Source: Novosphingobium guangzhouense
Lineage (GTDB): Bacteria > Pseudomonadota > Alphaproteobacteria > Sphingomonadales > Sphingomonadaceae
Assembly (NCBI RefSeq): GCF_002896965.1
Contig: NZ_LYMM01000024.1
Coordinates: 55,526 to 119,525, forward strand
Direction: 5' to 3'
Length of the DNA stretch: 64,000 nt
Positions 51,717 to 59,910 of the stretch are shown one piece after another. How positions within the stretch are numbered: the first letter of the stretch is position 1; each line of letters starts with the position of its first letter. Made by a program: the position numbers and the translations under genes. A model generated the notes under the pieces. That model was given only the letters and a program-made list of their open reading frames with translations. It was not told the DNA's origin and ran no database searches.

Positions 51717-52859
51717 ATGCCGATCGAAATTACCGGGATCATGTCCCACCACTTGTCCAATGAGGACATGGTGCTTCCGCCCAAAGTCTTCGACAAGGCG
51801 ATGCTGCGTGCCCATGCGCAGGCGCACGAGCAGGCGGGCTTCGATCGCGTCTTGATCGCGCAAAGTTCCTACTGGCCCGATTCCATGCCGGTTGCCGCCT
51901 ATATGGCGGGCGTGACCGAGCGGCTGGGGTTCATGGTCGCGCATCGGCCGGGCTTCGTTTCGCCGACGATGGCCGCGCGCCAGTTCGCAACGCTTGACCA
52001 TTTGAGCGAAGGCCGTGCTGCGATCCATATCATCACAGCCGCCAACGATCGCGAGACGCAGTGCGACGGCGACTTTCTGACCAAGGAGGAACGCTATCAC
52101 CGCAGTCGTGAATTCGTGGATGTGCTGCGCCGCATGTGGGCGGCGAAAGAGCCCGTCTCGCACGAGGGCCGGTTCTACAAATTCAACGAATCCCTGCCGG
52201 AGATCGGCCCATATGAGCGTTCAGCGATCCCGGTTTACTGGGCGGGAGGCTCTCCGATCTCGATCCGCTATGCCGGCGAATGTGCCGACACTTACGCGGT
52301 AGGCATGGAATCGCTGGCCGATACCGGGCAGATCATCGAGCGTATCAGGGCTTCTGCGGCTGATGCCGGGCGCGACATCTCCGTGCAGGGCACTGTGCGC
52401 TACATCCTTGGCCGGACCGAGGCTGAGGCGTGGGATAATGCCCGTGAAATCCTGCGCAAATTCATCGCCAACGGGGAAGAGCGTCTGAAGCTGACCGGTA
52501 ACAGCTGGTTTCAGCCCGGCGGACGCAGCGAAAAGGCATTCTCCAACGCTGCAGGCATTTCGAACGAGGATCGTTTCGGTGCACTGACGGGCTCGGACTC
52601 CGTGCTCGACGAGCGGCTGTGGATCGGTCCGCAGCGGCAGGGCATACCAATGGCGCCTTCGCTGGTCGGCACACCGGAGCAGGTGAGTGAAGCCATCGTG
52701 CGTTATTATGACCTTGGCATGACCGGCGTGCTGTTCCGGGGCTTCGACCTTTATGAAGATGCGCGGCGAGCCGGGGACGAGCTGATCCCCCGCCTGAAGG
52801 TTGCCGCGCTGGACCGGGACCGGGCAAAGGCGCGCGCCAGCGAGCCGCAGGATGCCTGA
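51717..52859 (+). CDS. LLM-class flavin-dependent oxidoreductase (SsuD-like)
   Basis: The 380-residue protein is a luciferase-like (beta/alpha)8 flavoprotein with the motifs F-A-T-L-D-H-L-S-E-G-R-A-A-I-H-I (about 87-102), Y-W-A-G-G-S-P and Q-G-T-V-R-Y-I. Its length and motifs resemble alkanesulfonate monooxygenase SsuD and related C-S or C-C cleaving enzymes that use FMNH2 and O2. No dedicated flavin reductase gene is visible. It lies 68 bases after the receptor gene; the transporter gene overlaps its end. Confidence 0.85.
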   Translation: MPIEITGIMSHHLSNEDMVLPPKVFDKAMLRAHAQAHEQAGFDRVLIAQSSYWPDSMPVAAYMAGVTERLGFMVAHRPGFVSPTMAARQFATLDHLSEGRAAIHIITAANDRETQCDGDFLTKEERYHRSREFVDVLRRMWAAKEPVSHEGRFYKFNESLPEIGPYERSAIPVYWAGGSPISIRYAGECADTYAVGMESLADTGQIIERIRASAADAGRDISVQGTVRYILGRTEAEAWDNAREILRKFIANGEERLKLTGNSWFQPGGRSEKAFSNAAGISNEDRFGALTGSDSVLDERLWIGPQRQGIPMAPSLVGTPEQVSEAIVRYYDLGMTGVLFRGFDLYEDARRAGDELIPRLKVAALDRDRAKARASEPQDA

Positions 52860-54192
52860 AGCTGCCAGAGATGAGGTCCGCGCCCCGCTTTCGATCGCGG
52901 TCGCCTGGGGATCTGGCTCGTTCTGCCAGAGCCTTGTCATCTACGCCTACAGCGTGCTGGTCCTGCGTTACCTTACGGATACCGTGGGTCTGGCGGCCGC
53001 ATTGGCGGGCACTTTGATGGCGGCATTCAAGATCTACGACGCGCTTCTCAATCCGGTGATCGGATGGTTCGCCGATCGGATCGACACACCGATGGGCCGC
53101 CGCCGCCCGTGGATGCTGCTGGGGGGTGCTTTCTCTTCGGCATCGCTGGTGATCGGGTTCAACATCCCCCTCGATGCACCGATGATGGAGAAGATCGTCT
53201 GGGCCTGCGTGGGGCAGTTCCTGTTCTCTACCGGTTTCTCGCTTTTTGCGATCCCGTGGCTGGCGATGCCGCAGGAAATTTCGGGCAGCGCCCGCCAGCG
53301 CACACAGATGATGGCGTGGCGGGTAGGCTTCTCCTCGCTGGCGCAGGGTGCGGCGTCGCTCAGCGGCCCGATGCTGCTCGCGGCGCTTGGCATGGGTGCG
53401 CTGGCCTATGGCACGATGGGCTGGGTCATGGGCGCGCTTTGTCTCTTCTCGGCGCTGGGGACGGTATTCTTCACTCGCAAGGCCCGCGTGCGCACGGTGG
53501 AGAGCACGCATCGCCCACCGCTGGGCGCGCAGTTCGGGCTGCTGCTGGCGAACCGGCCTTTTCTGGTGCTCGTGGGGATCAAGATTTGCCTCTATTTCGG
53601 GCTGGCAGTGGCGGCATCGGGCATGGCGCTTCTGACACGCTGGGTGCTTTCCGTGAGCGACTACTGGCTGGGCATCTACACGATGGTCAGTACACTGGCG
53701 CTGCTGGCCTCCCAGCCCTTCTGGCTTTGGCTGAGCGGGAGACTTGCGACGCGCGGGGCGCTGGCCTGCGCCTTTGCGCTCCATGGGCTTGCGCAGCTGT
53801 CGCTGTTCTTCAATCACGGATCAGTGTCGCTGCTGATGGCGCAGGCCGTGCTGCTGGGGGCAGGTGGCGGCGGCGTGTTCATGTTGAGTCAGGCGCTGTT
53901 ACCGGACGTGATCGAGCATGATTATCGCCGCACGGGTCTGCGACGCGGAGGGGCGTTCGCAGGCGTCGTGTCGCTGCTGGAGACGGGTTCTTCCGCCTTT
54001 GCCCTCTTTGCGATGGGGTTGGCGCTGTCGGCAGGCGGCTATGTCGCCGGGACGCAAGCAGGGCAGCCAGCACACGCGATTGAGGCGATCCGCTGGTGTG
54101 CCTGCGTGCTGCCGGCCATGGCTGAGCTGCTGGGAATCGTATTGCTGACCCGGTTCCGGATCGATCCCTTGCCGGCGGAAATCAACGCATGA
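52852..54192 (+). CDS. GPH-type (MFS_2) symporter
   Basis: The 446-residue protein has about twelve transmembrane segments and the family loop A-D-R-I-D-T-P-M-G-R-R-R-P-W near residue 70, typical of glycoside-pentoside-hexuronide:cation symporters. Substrates of this family are often sugars or glycosides but also other organic solutes. The start at 52852 overlaps the oxidoreductase stop by eight bases; an earlier in-frame start would overlap it further. Its stop overlaps the serine hydrolase start (ATGA). It is the likely inner-membrane importer of the pathway. Confidence 0.85.
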   Translation: MPEAARDEVRAPLSIAVAWGSGSFCQSLVIYAYSVLVLRYLTDTVGLAAALAGTLMAAFKIYDALLNPVIGWFADRIDTPMGRRRPWMLLGGAFSSASLVIGFNIPLDAPMMEKIVWACVGQFLFSTGFSLFAIPWLAMPQEISGSARQRTQMMAWRVGFSSLAQGAASLSGPMLLAALGMGALAYGTMGWVMGALCLFSALGTVFFTRKARVRTVESTHRPPLGAQFGLLLANRPFLVLVGIKICLYFGLAVAASGMALLTRWVLSVSDYWLGIYTMVSTLALLASQPFWLWLSGRLATRGALACAFALHGLAQLSLFFNHGSVSLLMAQAVLLGAGGGGVFMLSQALLPDVIEHDYRRTGLRRGGAFAGVVSLLETGSSAFALFAMGLALSAGGYVAGTQAGQPAHAIEAIRWCACVLPAMAELLGIVLLTRFRIDPLPAEINA

Positions 54193-55322
54193 AGCGGGTT
54201 GTCGCGATGGTTCTGGCGCTGATCGCGGCGCCCCTTGGCGCGCAGGACATGCCGCCTGCCTACAAGCGCAATTTCGAGACGCAGGACGGCTCGCTGGATC
54301 GGGTGGCGCGCTGGGACAAGTACGTCCCGACCGAAATCGTCGAAGGTGCACCCGGTCGCCTGTTTGCTGTTGCCGCGCCTGACCGGCTGGCGATCGCGCC
54401 GGAAGCGCTGGCGGCGGCGAAGCGGCAGGCCGATGATTCGCATACGATGGCGCTGATCGTCTATGCTGGCGGCAAGGTGCAACTGGAGGACTATGCGGCC
54501 GGTTTCTCTGCAGAATCCCGTTTCGACAGCTATTCCAGCGCGAAGGGTCTGCTGGCGCTCGCGGTAATGATCGCAGTCGACAAGGGTTTCCTGCGCCTTG
54601 ATGACCCCGCATCGCGCTATATCCCGGCTTGGCGAGGGGATGGACGCAGGGCGATCAGGGTCCGCGACCTGTTGTGGATGCAGAGCGGGCTTGCCATCGG
54701 CCGCTTCGAGGTGAAGCCTTACAATCCGGTGCTCGACATGTTCATCGGGTTGGACATCAAGCCTTTCGTCGACGGTGCTCCGCTGGCCCGTTCGCCGGGA
54801 GAAGCATTTGAATTCAATCACATGAATGCGCAGGCCCTGCATGACGTGCTGACTGGCGCCACGCGGATGCGCTATGCCCGGTTCCTCTCCCGCCACTTGT
54901 GGAAGCCGCTGGGCGCGAGCGATGCGCTGGTGGCGCTCGATCATGAGGGCGGGGAGGCGCGGGCGGTGTGTTGTTTTGTCAACACGGCGCGTAACTGGTT
55001 GCGGATTGGGGTGATGCTGGCGAACGGCGGTACGTTCGAGGGGCGGCGGATCATTTCGGCCGCCAATGCGCGGATGCTGTCGACCCCCTCGCCACGCAAC
55101 CCGGCCTTCGGCATGTTCATGCAAGTTGCTAATCCCGAAGGAAAATCCGGGGGCCCGAATTTCGGCTACCACGCCGCAGATCTCTACTATTTCGAAGGGC
55201 ATGGCGGTCAGCGACTGTATATCGTCCCCTCTCGTGGCCTGGTAGCCTACCGGACGGGGAGGGTGGATTACGACTGGGACGACGTGCGCTTCGTCAATAC
55301 GTTGCTGGATGGCATGAATTAG
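54189..55322 (+). CDS. Exported serine hydrolase of the beta-lactamase superfamily, altered Tyr motif
   Basis: The 377-residue precursor has a signal peptide (cleavage near L-G-A-Q, residue 19). The nucleophile motif is S116-S-A-K119 and the third motif is G-H-G-G-Q near residue 338. The second motif, usually Y-S-N, reads F209-N-H, so the general-base Tyr is replaced by Phe. Family members include esterases, amidases and D-aminopeptidases. It is the last gene of the receptor-oxidoreductase-transporter operon and may release an ester- or amide-linked part of the substrate in the periplasm, or may have lost activity. Confidence 0.82.
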   Translation: MKRVVAMVLALIAAPLGAQDMPPAYKRNFETQDGSLDRVARWDKYVPTEIVEGAPGRLFAVAAPDRLAIAPEALAAAKRQADDSHTMALIVYAGGKVQLEDYAAGFSAESRFDSYSSAKGLLALAVMIAVDKGFLRLDDPASRYIPAWRGDGRRAIRVRDLLWMQSGLAIGRFEVKPYNPVLDMFIGLDIKPFVDGAPLARSPGEAFEFNHMNAQALHDVLTGATRMRYARFLSRHLWKPLGASDALVALDHEGGEARAVCCFVNTARNWLRIGVMLANGGTFEGRRIISAANARMLSTPSPRNPAFGMFMQVANPEGKSGGPNFGYHAADLYYFEGHGGQRLYIVPSRGLVAYRTGRVDYDWDDVRFVNTLLDGMN

Positions 55323-55394
55323 TCCATTTTTTGTAAGTAAATGATACGGCTGCATTATTCGTGAAATGCTGATTGACCTGCCCGCTGCACCTAG

Positions 55395-55457
55395 CGGCAC
55401 CCAACGCGCACCTAACGGCACCCAAAGCGCACACAACGGCACCCAAGGCGCACCCAG
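55395..55457. repeat. Three tandem 21-bp repeats
   Basis: Three adjacent 21-bp units (55395-55415, 55416-55436, 55437-55457) share the frame CGGCACCCAA-N-GCGCAC followed by four variable bases. Each unit holds two halves of about 10-11 bp. The reverse complement contains GGTGCCGTTGTGTGC, identical to a string in the repeats at 39.7 kb. The array lies in the convergent gap between the hydrolase and ferredoxin reductase genes. Confidence 0.85.
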
Positions 55458-55473
55458 CGCGTCCACAAACGAA

Positions 55474-55503
55474 AACGGCCCGCCCTTTGCAGGGCAGGCC
55501 GTT
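55474..55503 (-). terminator. Intrinsic terminator of ferredoxin-NADP reductase gene
   Basis: A 12-bp stem with one C-A mismatch (AACGGCC and GGCCGTT outer arms, GCCCT and AGGGC inner) has a TTGC loop and lies 23 bases past the reductase stop. On the minus strand it is followed by TTTTCGTTTG. It may also stop transcripts of the convergent hydrolase operon. Confidence 0.8.
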
Positions 55504-55525
55504 ATCCATCACATTCGCGTGTGGC

Positions 55526-56344
55526 TTAGCCGACGAACGCGCGCTCGATCACGAAGTCGGCGGGCTTGTTGTTCGACCCTTCGACGAAGCCCATGCCTTC
55601 GAGCATCGCGGCGATGTCCTTGTTCATCGCCATCGAACCGCAGAGCATGACGCGGTCGGTTTCGGGGTCCATGCGCGCTTCGCCCTTCAGGCCTTCGAAC
55701 AGGCGGCCGTTCTCGATCAGGACGTTGATGCGGCCGGTCGTGTGGAAGTCTTCGCGGGTCACGGTGGGCACGTAAGTCAGCTGGACCAGTGCCTGATCTT
55801 CGACCAGCGGGTCACCGGCAAGCTGGCTTTCCAGTTCTTCACGGAAAGCAAGGTCGGCAACCCGGCGTACCGAGTGAACGACGATCACCTGTTCGTACAT
55901 CTCATAAACGTCGGGATCGCGGATCAGCGAGAGGAACGGCGCAAGGCCGGTGCCCGATCCGAACAGGAACAGGCGCTTGCCCGGCGTCAGCGCATCGGTG
56001 ACGAGCGTGCCGGTGGGCTTGCGGCCGAGGTAGATCTGGTCGCCCGGCTGGATCAGCTGCAGCTTCGAGGTCAGCGGGCCGTCTTCGACCTTGATCGAGA
56101 GGAATTCGATCTCTTCGGCCCAGGAAGGGCTGGCGATCGAATAGGCGCGCAGCAGCGGCTTGCCGTTGTCGCCGCGCAGGCCGATCATGATGAATTCGCC
56201 CGACCGGAAGCGGAACGAGGCCGGACGGGTGATCTTGAAGCTGAAGAGGTGTTCGTTCCAGTGGCGGACCGACAGCACGGTCTCCACGCTCAGCGCGCCG
56301 GTCGGCTCCAGCGGGGTGGGTTCCAGAACGGTGCTATCGCTCAT
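55526..56344 (-). CDS. fpr: Ferredoxin/flavodoxin-NADP reductase
   Basis: The 272-residue protein has the FAD-binding R-A-Y-S-I-A-S and the NADP-binding G-S-G-T-G-L-A-P-F, then M-L-C-G-S near the end and the C-terminal E-R-A-F-V-G typical of bacterial subclass I/II reductases. It passes electrons between NADPH and ferredoxin, and in several Proteobacteria supports iron release and oxidative stress repair. AAGGA lies nine bases before the ATG at 56344; an in-frame ATG at 56365 is an alternative. A Fur-like box controls the gene just upstream on the same strand. Confidence 0.9.
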   Translation of the reverse strand: MSDSTVLEPTPLEPTGALSVETVLSVRHWNEHLFSFKITRPASFRFRSGEFIMIGLRGDNGKPLLRAYSIASPSWAEEIEFLSIKVEDGPLTSKLQLIQPGDQIYLGRKPTGTLVTDALTPGKRLFLFGSGTGLAPFLSLIRDPDVYEMYEQVIVVHSVRRVADLAFREELESQLAGDPLVEDQALVQLTYVPTVTREDFHTTGRINVLIENGRLFEGLKGEARMDPETDRVMLCGSMAMNKDIAAMLEGMGFVEGSNNKPADFVIERAFVG

Positions 56345-56373
56345 CAACGTCAGTCCTTGATTCATCGTATGGG

Positions 56374-56808
56374 TCACGCAGGCGGGTTTATCAGTGCAAT
56401 GCCGAAGCCGGCGATGGTCATCGCGGCGCTTGCGCGGCTCATGGCCTGGGCGACCGCGGCGACCGTGTCGCATGGCACGACATGCGCGAGAGTTGCGCGC
56501 ACGTTTTCGCGGCGGCCTATACCGACATCGCGCCAAAGTGCAAGAAGCAAGGCTTCATGTTCGCAGATGCGGTGGCATCCCATCGGGGCAAGCATCACCC
56601 TTTCGCTGGACCTGCGGCTGATCAGGGACATCGCCATGTGAAAGTCCGGCAGCACGGCGACTGCGTTGTATCCGGCAAAAGCGCGGCCGAGTGACTGTGC
56701 GGGGCAATTACCCTTCGATGCCGAATGCGCCCACCCACGCATGGCCCAGAGCAGGAACCGACCTGCATTGTCGAGTTCGGTGACCGGCCGGTCCAGAAAA
56801 TCGTACAT
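56374..56808 (-). CDS. Unknown conserved-looking protein with Fur-like box
   Basis: The 144-residue protein begins M-Y-D-F-L-D-R-P and contains F-L-L-W-A-M-R-G-W-A, a Cys-rich patch (G-N-C-P-A-Q at about 33-38 and G-C-H-R-I-C-E-H at about 77-84) and an Ala-rich C-terminus. There is no signal peptide. GAGG lies eight bases before the ATG. The gene ends 29 bases before fpr on the same strand and has a perfect 7-1-7 palindrome upstream. I do not recognise a named family; Cys/His content and context suggest an iron-related role. Confidence 0.65.
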   Translation of the reverse strand: MYDFLDRPVTELDNAGRFLLWAMRGWAHSASKGNCPAQSLGRAFAGYNAVAVLPDFHMAMSLISRRSSERVMLAPMGCHRICEHEALLLALWRDVGIGRRENVRATLAHVVPCDTVAAVAQAMSRASAAMTIAGFGIALINPPA

Positions 56809-56831
56809 GGGCGCGCCTCAAGATGTGCTAT

Positions 56832-56846
56832 TGCGAATTATTCGCA
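56832..56846 (-). promoter_or_regulatory. Candidate Fur box (perfect 7-1-7 palindrome)
   Basis: TGCGAATTATTCGCA is a perfect palindrome with seven-base arms and one central base, the 7-1-7 form of Fur boxes (TGATAATNATTATCA in E. coli), with CG in place of the TA steps. It lies 24-38 bases before the unknown gene that precedes fpr, where bound repressor would block transcription. The divergent GH3 gene starts 176 bases away and is a less likely target. Confidence 0.6.
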
Positions 56847-57021
56847 TATCTTGTGCCCTTCGCGGTGTCATCCGTCAACCCGGAGCAGATCGGCGCGACA
56901 AGGCGGCGCCGGGGCAGGATGACCCGAAGGGCGACGCTGTCGTCAGCCCTTGCCGCAATGCAACAAAATGGCCTACCGCGAATTGACGGGGGCAAGTCGA
57001 CGCACCAACTGCCAAGAGTTC

Positions 57022-59295
57022 ATGAACCCAGATCGCCGCACCGTTCTTTCCGGTATCATCGCCAGCGCCATCGCTTCGGGCTTCTCGTTCAGGGCGCTTG
57101 CCGCCGATGAAGTGACGCGGGTGGACGATCTCATCAAGCGCATGACGATCGAGGAGAAGGCGGGGCAGATGACCTGCCTTGCCGACGCCTTCCGCCCCTT
57201 CAACCCGCCCAATCCGGCTGCGGGCATTCAGGACGTGAAGCGGCTTTCGGAGGAGATCCGAAAGGGGCGCGTGGGTTGCCTTTTCAACGGCATCGGCGTG
57301 GCGGGCGCGCGTAAGGCGCAGGAGATCGCGGTCAAGGAAAGCCGGCTGGGCATCCCCTTGTTGCTGGCGGGTGACGTGATCCATGGGCTGAAGACGATCT
57401 TCCCGGTGCCGCTGGGCGAGGCGTCCAGCTTCGATCCGGTGCTGGCGCAACGTACCGCGCGCGCCATGGCGCTGGAAGCGACGGCGGCGGGCCTGCACCT
57501 GACTTTCGCGCCGATGGCCGATGTGGCGCGCGATCAGCGCTGGGGCCGCGTTGTCGAAGGTTCCGGAGAGGATGTGACGCTGACCGCGCTGCTGACGGCG
57601 GCGCGCGTGCGCGGCTTTCAGGGGCGCGACTTGAGGCGGGACGATTCGCTGCTGGCCTGCCCCAAGCACTTCGCGGCCTATGGCGCGGTGGCCGGCGGGC
57701 TGGAATACGGCAGCGTCGATATCAGCGACGAAACCTTGCGCGAAACCCATCTGCCGCCCTTCACCGCCGGTTTCGGCGCGGGTGCACTGACGACGATGGC
57801 GGCTTTCAACGAGATCAACGGCGTGCCTGCCACTGCCGACCGTTCGCTGCTGACCGATACCCTGCGCGGAGAGATGGGCTTCACCGGCTTCGTTTTCTCC
57901 GACTACACGGCGGATGAGGAACTGGTGGCCCACGGCTTTGCCGAGGATGATCGGGATGCGGCCCGGCTGGCGGTGCTGGCGGGCGTAGACATGTCGATGC
58001 AGAGCGGGCTCTATATCCGCTACCTGCCGGAACTTGTGAAAAGCGGCGCGGTGCCGATGGGCACGGTCGACGTGGCGGTGCGGCGGATCCTTTACGTCAA
58101 GATGGCGATGGGGCTGTTCGACAATCCCTGGCGCTCGCTGGACGAGGGGGCCGAGGCTTCGCGCATCGGTTCCCCCGCACACCGCCAGCTTGCGCGCGAG
58201 GCGGGCGCGCGCTCCATCGTGCTGCTGCAGAACGACGGGGTGCTGCCGCTCGACAAGGGCAAGAAGCAGAAGATCGCGCTGATCGGCCCGTTCGGCGCGG
58301 ACAAGGCGAACCTCTATGGTCCCTGGGCCTTCTATGGCGATCCCGACAAGGGCATCGACGTGGCAACGGGCTTGCGCGATGCGATGGACGATCCCGATCT
58401 GCTGACGGTTGTGCCCGGCTGCGCCATCCACGGTCCTGTCGATGGCGGGATAGACGCTGCGGTCAAGGCCGCGAAGGCGGCCGACGTGGTGATCCTGGCG
58501 GTCGGGGAATCGCAGGACATGTCGGGAGAGGCGCAGTCACGCACGGTGATCGAAATCCCGCCCGCCCAGCAGGCGCTGGCCGATGCAGTGGCCGCGGTGA
58601 AGAAGCCCACCGTCGTCCTCCTGCGTCACGGTCGCGCGCTGGCGCTGCATGATGGCGTGGCGAACGCCAATGCGGTGCTGGCGACGTGGTTCCTGGGGTC
58701 AGAGGCGGGCAACGCGATCGCCGACGTTGTGTTTGGCAAAGTCGATCCATCGGGCAAGCTGCCGGTCAGCTTGCCGTGGGAATCGGGGCAGGAGCCTTTC
58801 TTCTACGATCGCAAGTCCACCGGCCGTCCCACCGTTCCCAACGGCAGCACCGAGTACAAGGCCCGCTATGCCACCACGGACAACAGCGCGCGCTACCCCT
58901 TCGGCCATGGCCTGAGCTACACGCGCTTTACGCTGGACAAGTTGCAGGTGTCCGATCCCGCACTGCGCTGGGATGGGACCGTCACCATCACCGCGCGCCT
59001 GACCAACAGCGGCAAGCGACGTGGCAGCGAGATCGTACAGCTCTATACCCGCGATCGCGTGGCGTCGCGGACCCGGCCGATCCGTGAATTCAAGAAGATG
59101 GAGCGGGTGACTCTGGAGCCGGGGGAAAGCCGCAGCGTGCGCTTCACCCTGTCGCGCACCGACCTGCAGTTCGTGGGCGCGGGTAACCGCCTGCTGGCGG
59201 AGCCGGGGGTGTTCGATGTCTGGGTCGGCCAGTCGTCCGAAGACGGGCTGCACACTCAGATCACCCTTTACGCGGCGCCTCCGTCAAGCAGCTGA
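57022..59295 (+). CDS. GH3 beta-glucosidase (BglX-like), exported
   Basis: The 757-residue protein starts M-N-P-D-R-R-T-V-L-S with a Tat-like signal ending near A-L-A-A. The GH3 N-terminal domain holds the nucleophile D294 in F-S-D-Y, with K-H-F and R-W-G-R upstream; the C-terminal domain holds the probable acid/base E503 in S-G-E-A-Q-S-R, as in BglX. A fibronectin III-like domain ends the protein. It would cleave terminal beta-linked glucose or xylose from oligosaccharides in the periplasm. The start at 57022 was chosen for the signal; the frame opens 24 codons earlier. Confidence 0.9.
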   Translation: MNPDRRTVLSGIIASAIASGFSFRALAADEVTRVDDLIKRMTIEEKAGQMTCLADAFRPFNPPNPAAGIQDVKRLSEEIRKGRVGCLFNGIGVAGARKAQEIAVKESRLGIPLLLAGDVIHGLKTIFPVPLGEASSFDPVLAQRTARAMALEATAAGLHLTFAPMADVARDQRWGRVVEGSGEDVTLTALLTAARVRGFQGRDLRRDDSLLACPKHFAAYGAVAGGLEYGSVDISDETLRETHLPPFTAGFGAGALTTMAAFNEINGVPATADRSLLTDTLRGEMGFTGFVFSDYTADEELVAHGFAEDDRDAARLAVLAGVDMSMQSGLYIRYLPELVKSGAVPMGTVDVAVRRILYVKMAMGLFDNPWRSLDEGAEASRIGSPAHRQLAREAGARSIVLLQNDGVLPLDKGKKQKIALIGPFGADKANLYGPWAFYGDPDKGIDVATGLRDAMDDPDLLTVVPGCAIHGPVDGGIDAAVKAAKAADVVILAVGESQDMSGEAQSRTVIEIPPAQQALADAVAAVKKPTVVLLRHGRALALHDGVANANAVLATWFLGSEAGNAIADVVFGKVDPSGKLPVSLPWESGQEPFFYDRKSTGRPTVPNGSTEYKARYATTDNSARYPFGHGLSYTRFTLDKLQVSDPALRWDGTVTITARLTNSGKRRGSEIVQLYTRDRVASRTRPIREFKKMERVTLEPGESRSVRFTLSRTDLQFVGAGNRLLAEPGVFDVWVGQSSEDGLHTQITLYAAPPSSS

Positions 59296-59299
59296 CGAT

Positions 59300-59326
59300 C
59301 ATATGTTCGGATATTTAGAACATGTG
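59300..59326. promoter_or_regulatory. Inverted repeat upstream of DoxX gene
   Basis: CATATGTTC and GAACATGTG are complementary at 8 of 9 positions with a nine-base spacer. It begins just past the GH3 stop and lies 90 bases before the DoxX start. It could be an operator for DoxX or a hairpin ending the GH3 transcript; the AT-rich spacer and lack of a U-run favour an operator. Confidence 0.4.
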
Positions 59327-59415
59327 ATTGCGTTTAATCTCACTATTTAGGATCCCTGATCGGGCGCATCTGAGGGGCGTCAGGACGACACTTCGCCGTC
59401 CTCAGGAGTTTCGCC

Positions 59416-59835
59416 ATGACCAACATCACCGCCAACACCAACACCATTCCTGCTACCTCAAACCGTGCCGATGCCCTCGAAGCGTGGCTGCCGCTGGTCG
59501 GTCGCGTGCTCATCGCCGCCATCTTCATCCTCAGCGGCCTGTCCAAGATAGCCGACCCCGCCGGGTCGATGGCCTACATCGCTTCGGTCGGCCTGCCGCT
59601 TCCTGCCGTGGCGCTGGCGGGTGCGATCGTGGTCGAAGTGGTCGGCGGCGCGCTGCTGATCTCGGGCTACAAGGTCCGCGCGGTAGCCACCGTGATTGCG
59701 CTGTTCAGCCTTGCCACGGCCGTGTTCTTCCACAACGACCTGGCTGACCAGAACCAGTTCATCCACTTCTTCAAGAATATCGCGATCGCCGGTGGCCTGC
59801 TCCAGATCGTCGTCTTCGGCAAGGCACGCGGCTGA
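59416..59835 (+). CDS. DoxX family membrane protein
   Basis: The 139-residue protein has four transmembrane segments and the DoxX signature G-R-V-L-I-A-A-I-F-I-L-S-G-L-S-K-I (about 34-50), followed by V-E-V-V-G-G and H-N-D-L-A near the end. DoxX proteins are linked to redox and thiol stress in some bacteria, but their function is often unknown. A GGAG site precedes the start. It has its own candidate operator and a strong terminator. Confidence 0.88.
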   Translation: MTNITANTNTIPATSNRADALEAWLPLVGRVLIAAIFILSGLSKIADPAGSMAYIASVGLPLPAVALAGAIVVEVVGGALLISGYKVRAVATVIALFSLATAVFFHNDLADQNQFIHFFKNIAIAGGLLQIVVFGKARG

Positions 59836-59858
59836 TACGGGTTCCCTCGCACACATGA

Positions 59859-59888
59859 AAAGGGGCGAGCCGCAAGGCCCGCCCCTTT
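59859..59888. terminator. Bidirectional terminator between DoxX and GH43 genes
   Basis: AAAGGGGCG and CGCCCCTTT form a perfect 9-bp outer stem; inside it GCC-GCAA-GGC forms a capped inner stem. The stem's own A and T flanks serve both strands, and it lies 23 bases past each convergent stop codon, so it probably terminates both genes. Confidence 0.8.
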
Positions 59889-59910
59889 CGTTGTGCGGTG
59901 ATGGGCCCGC

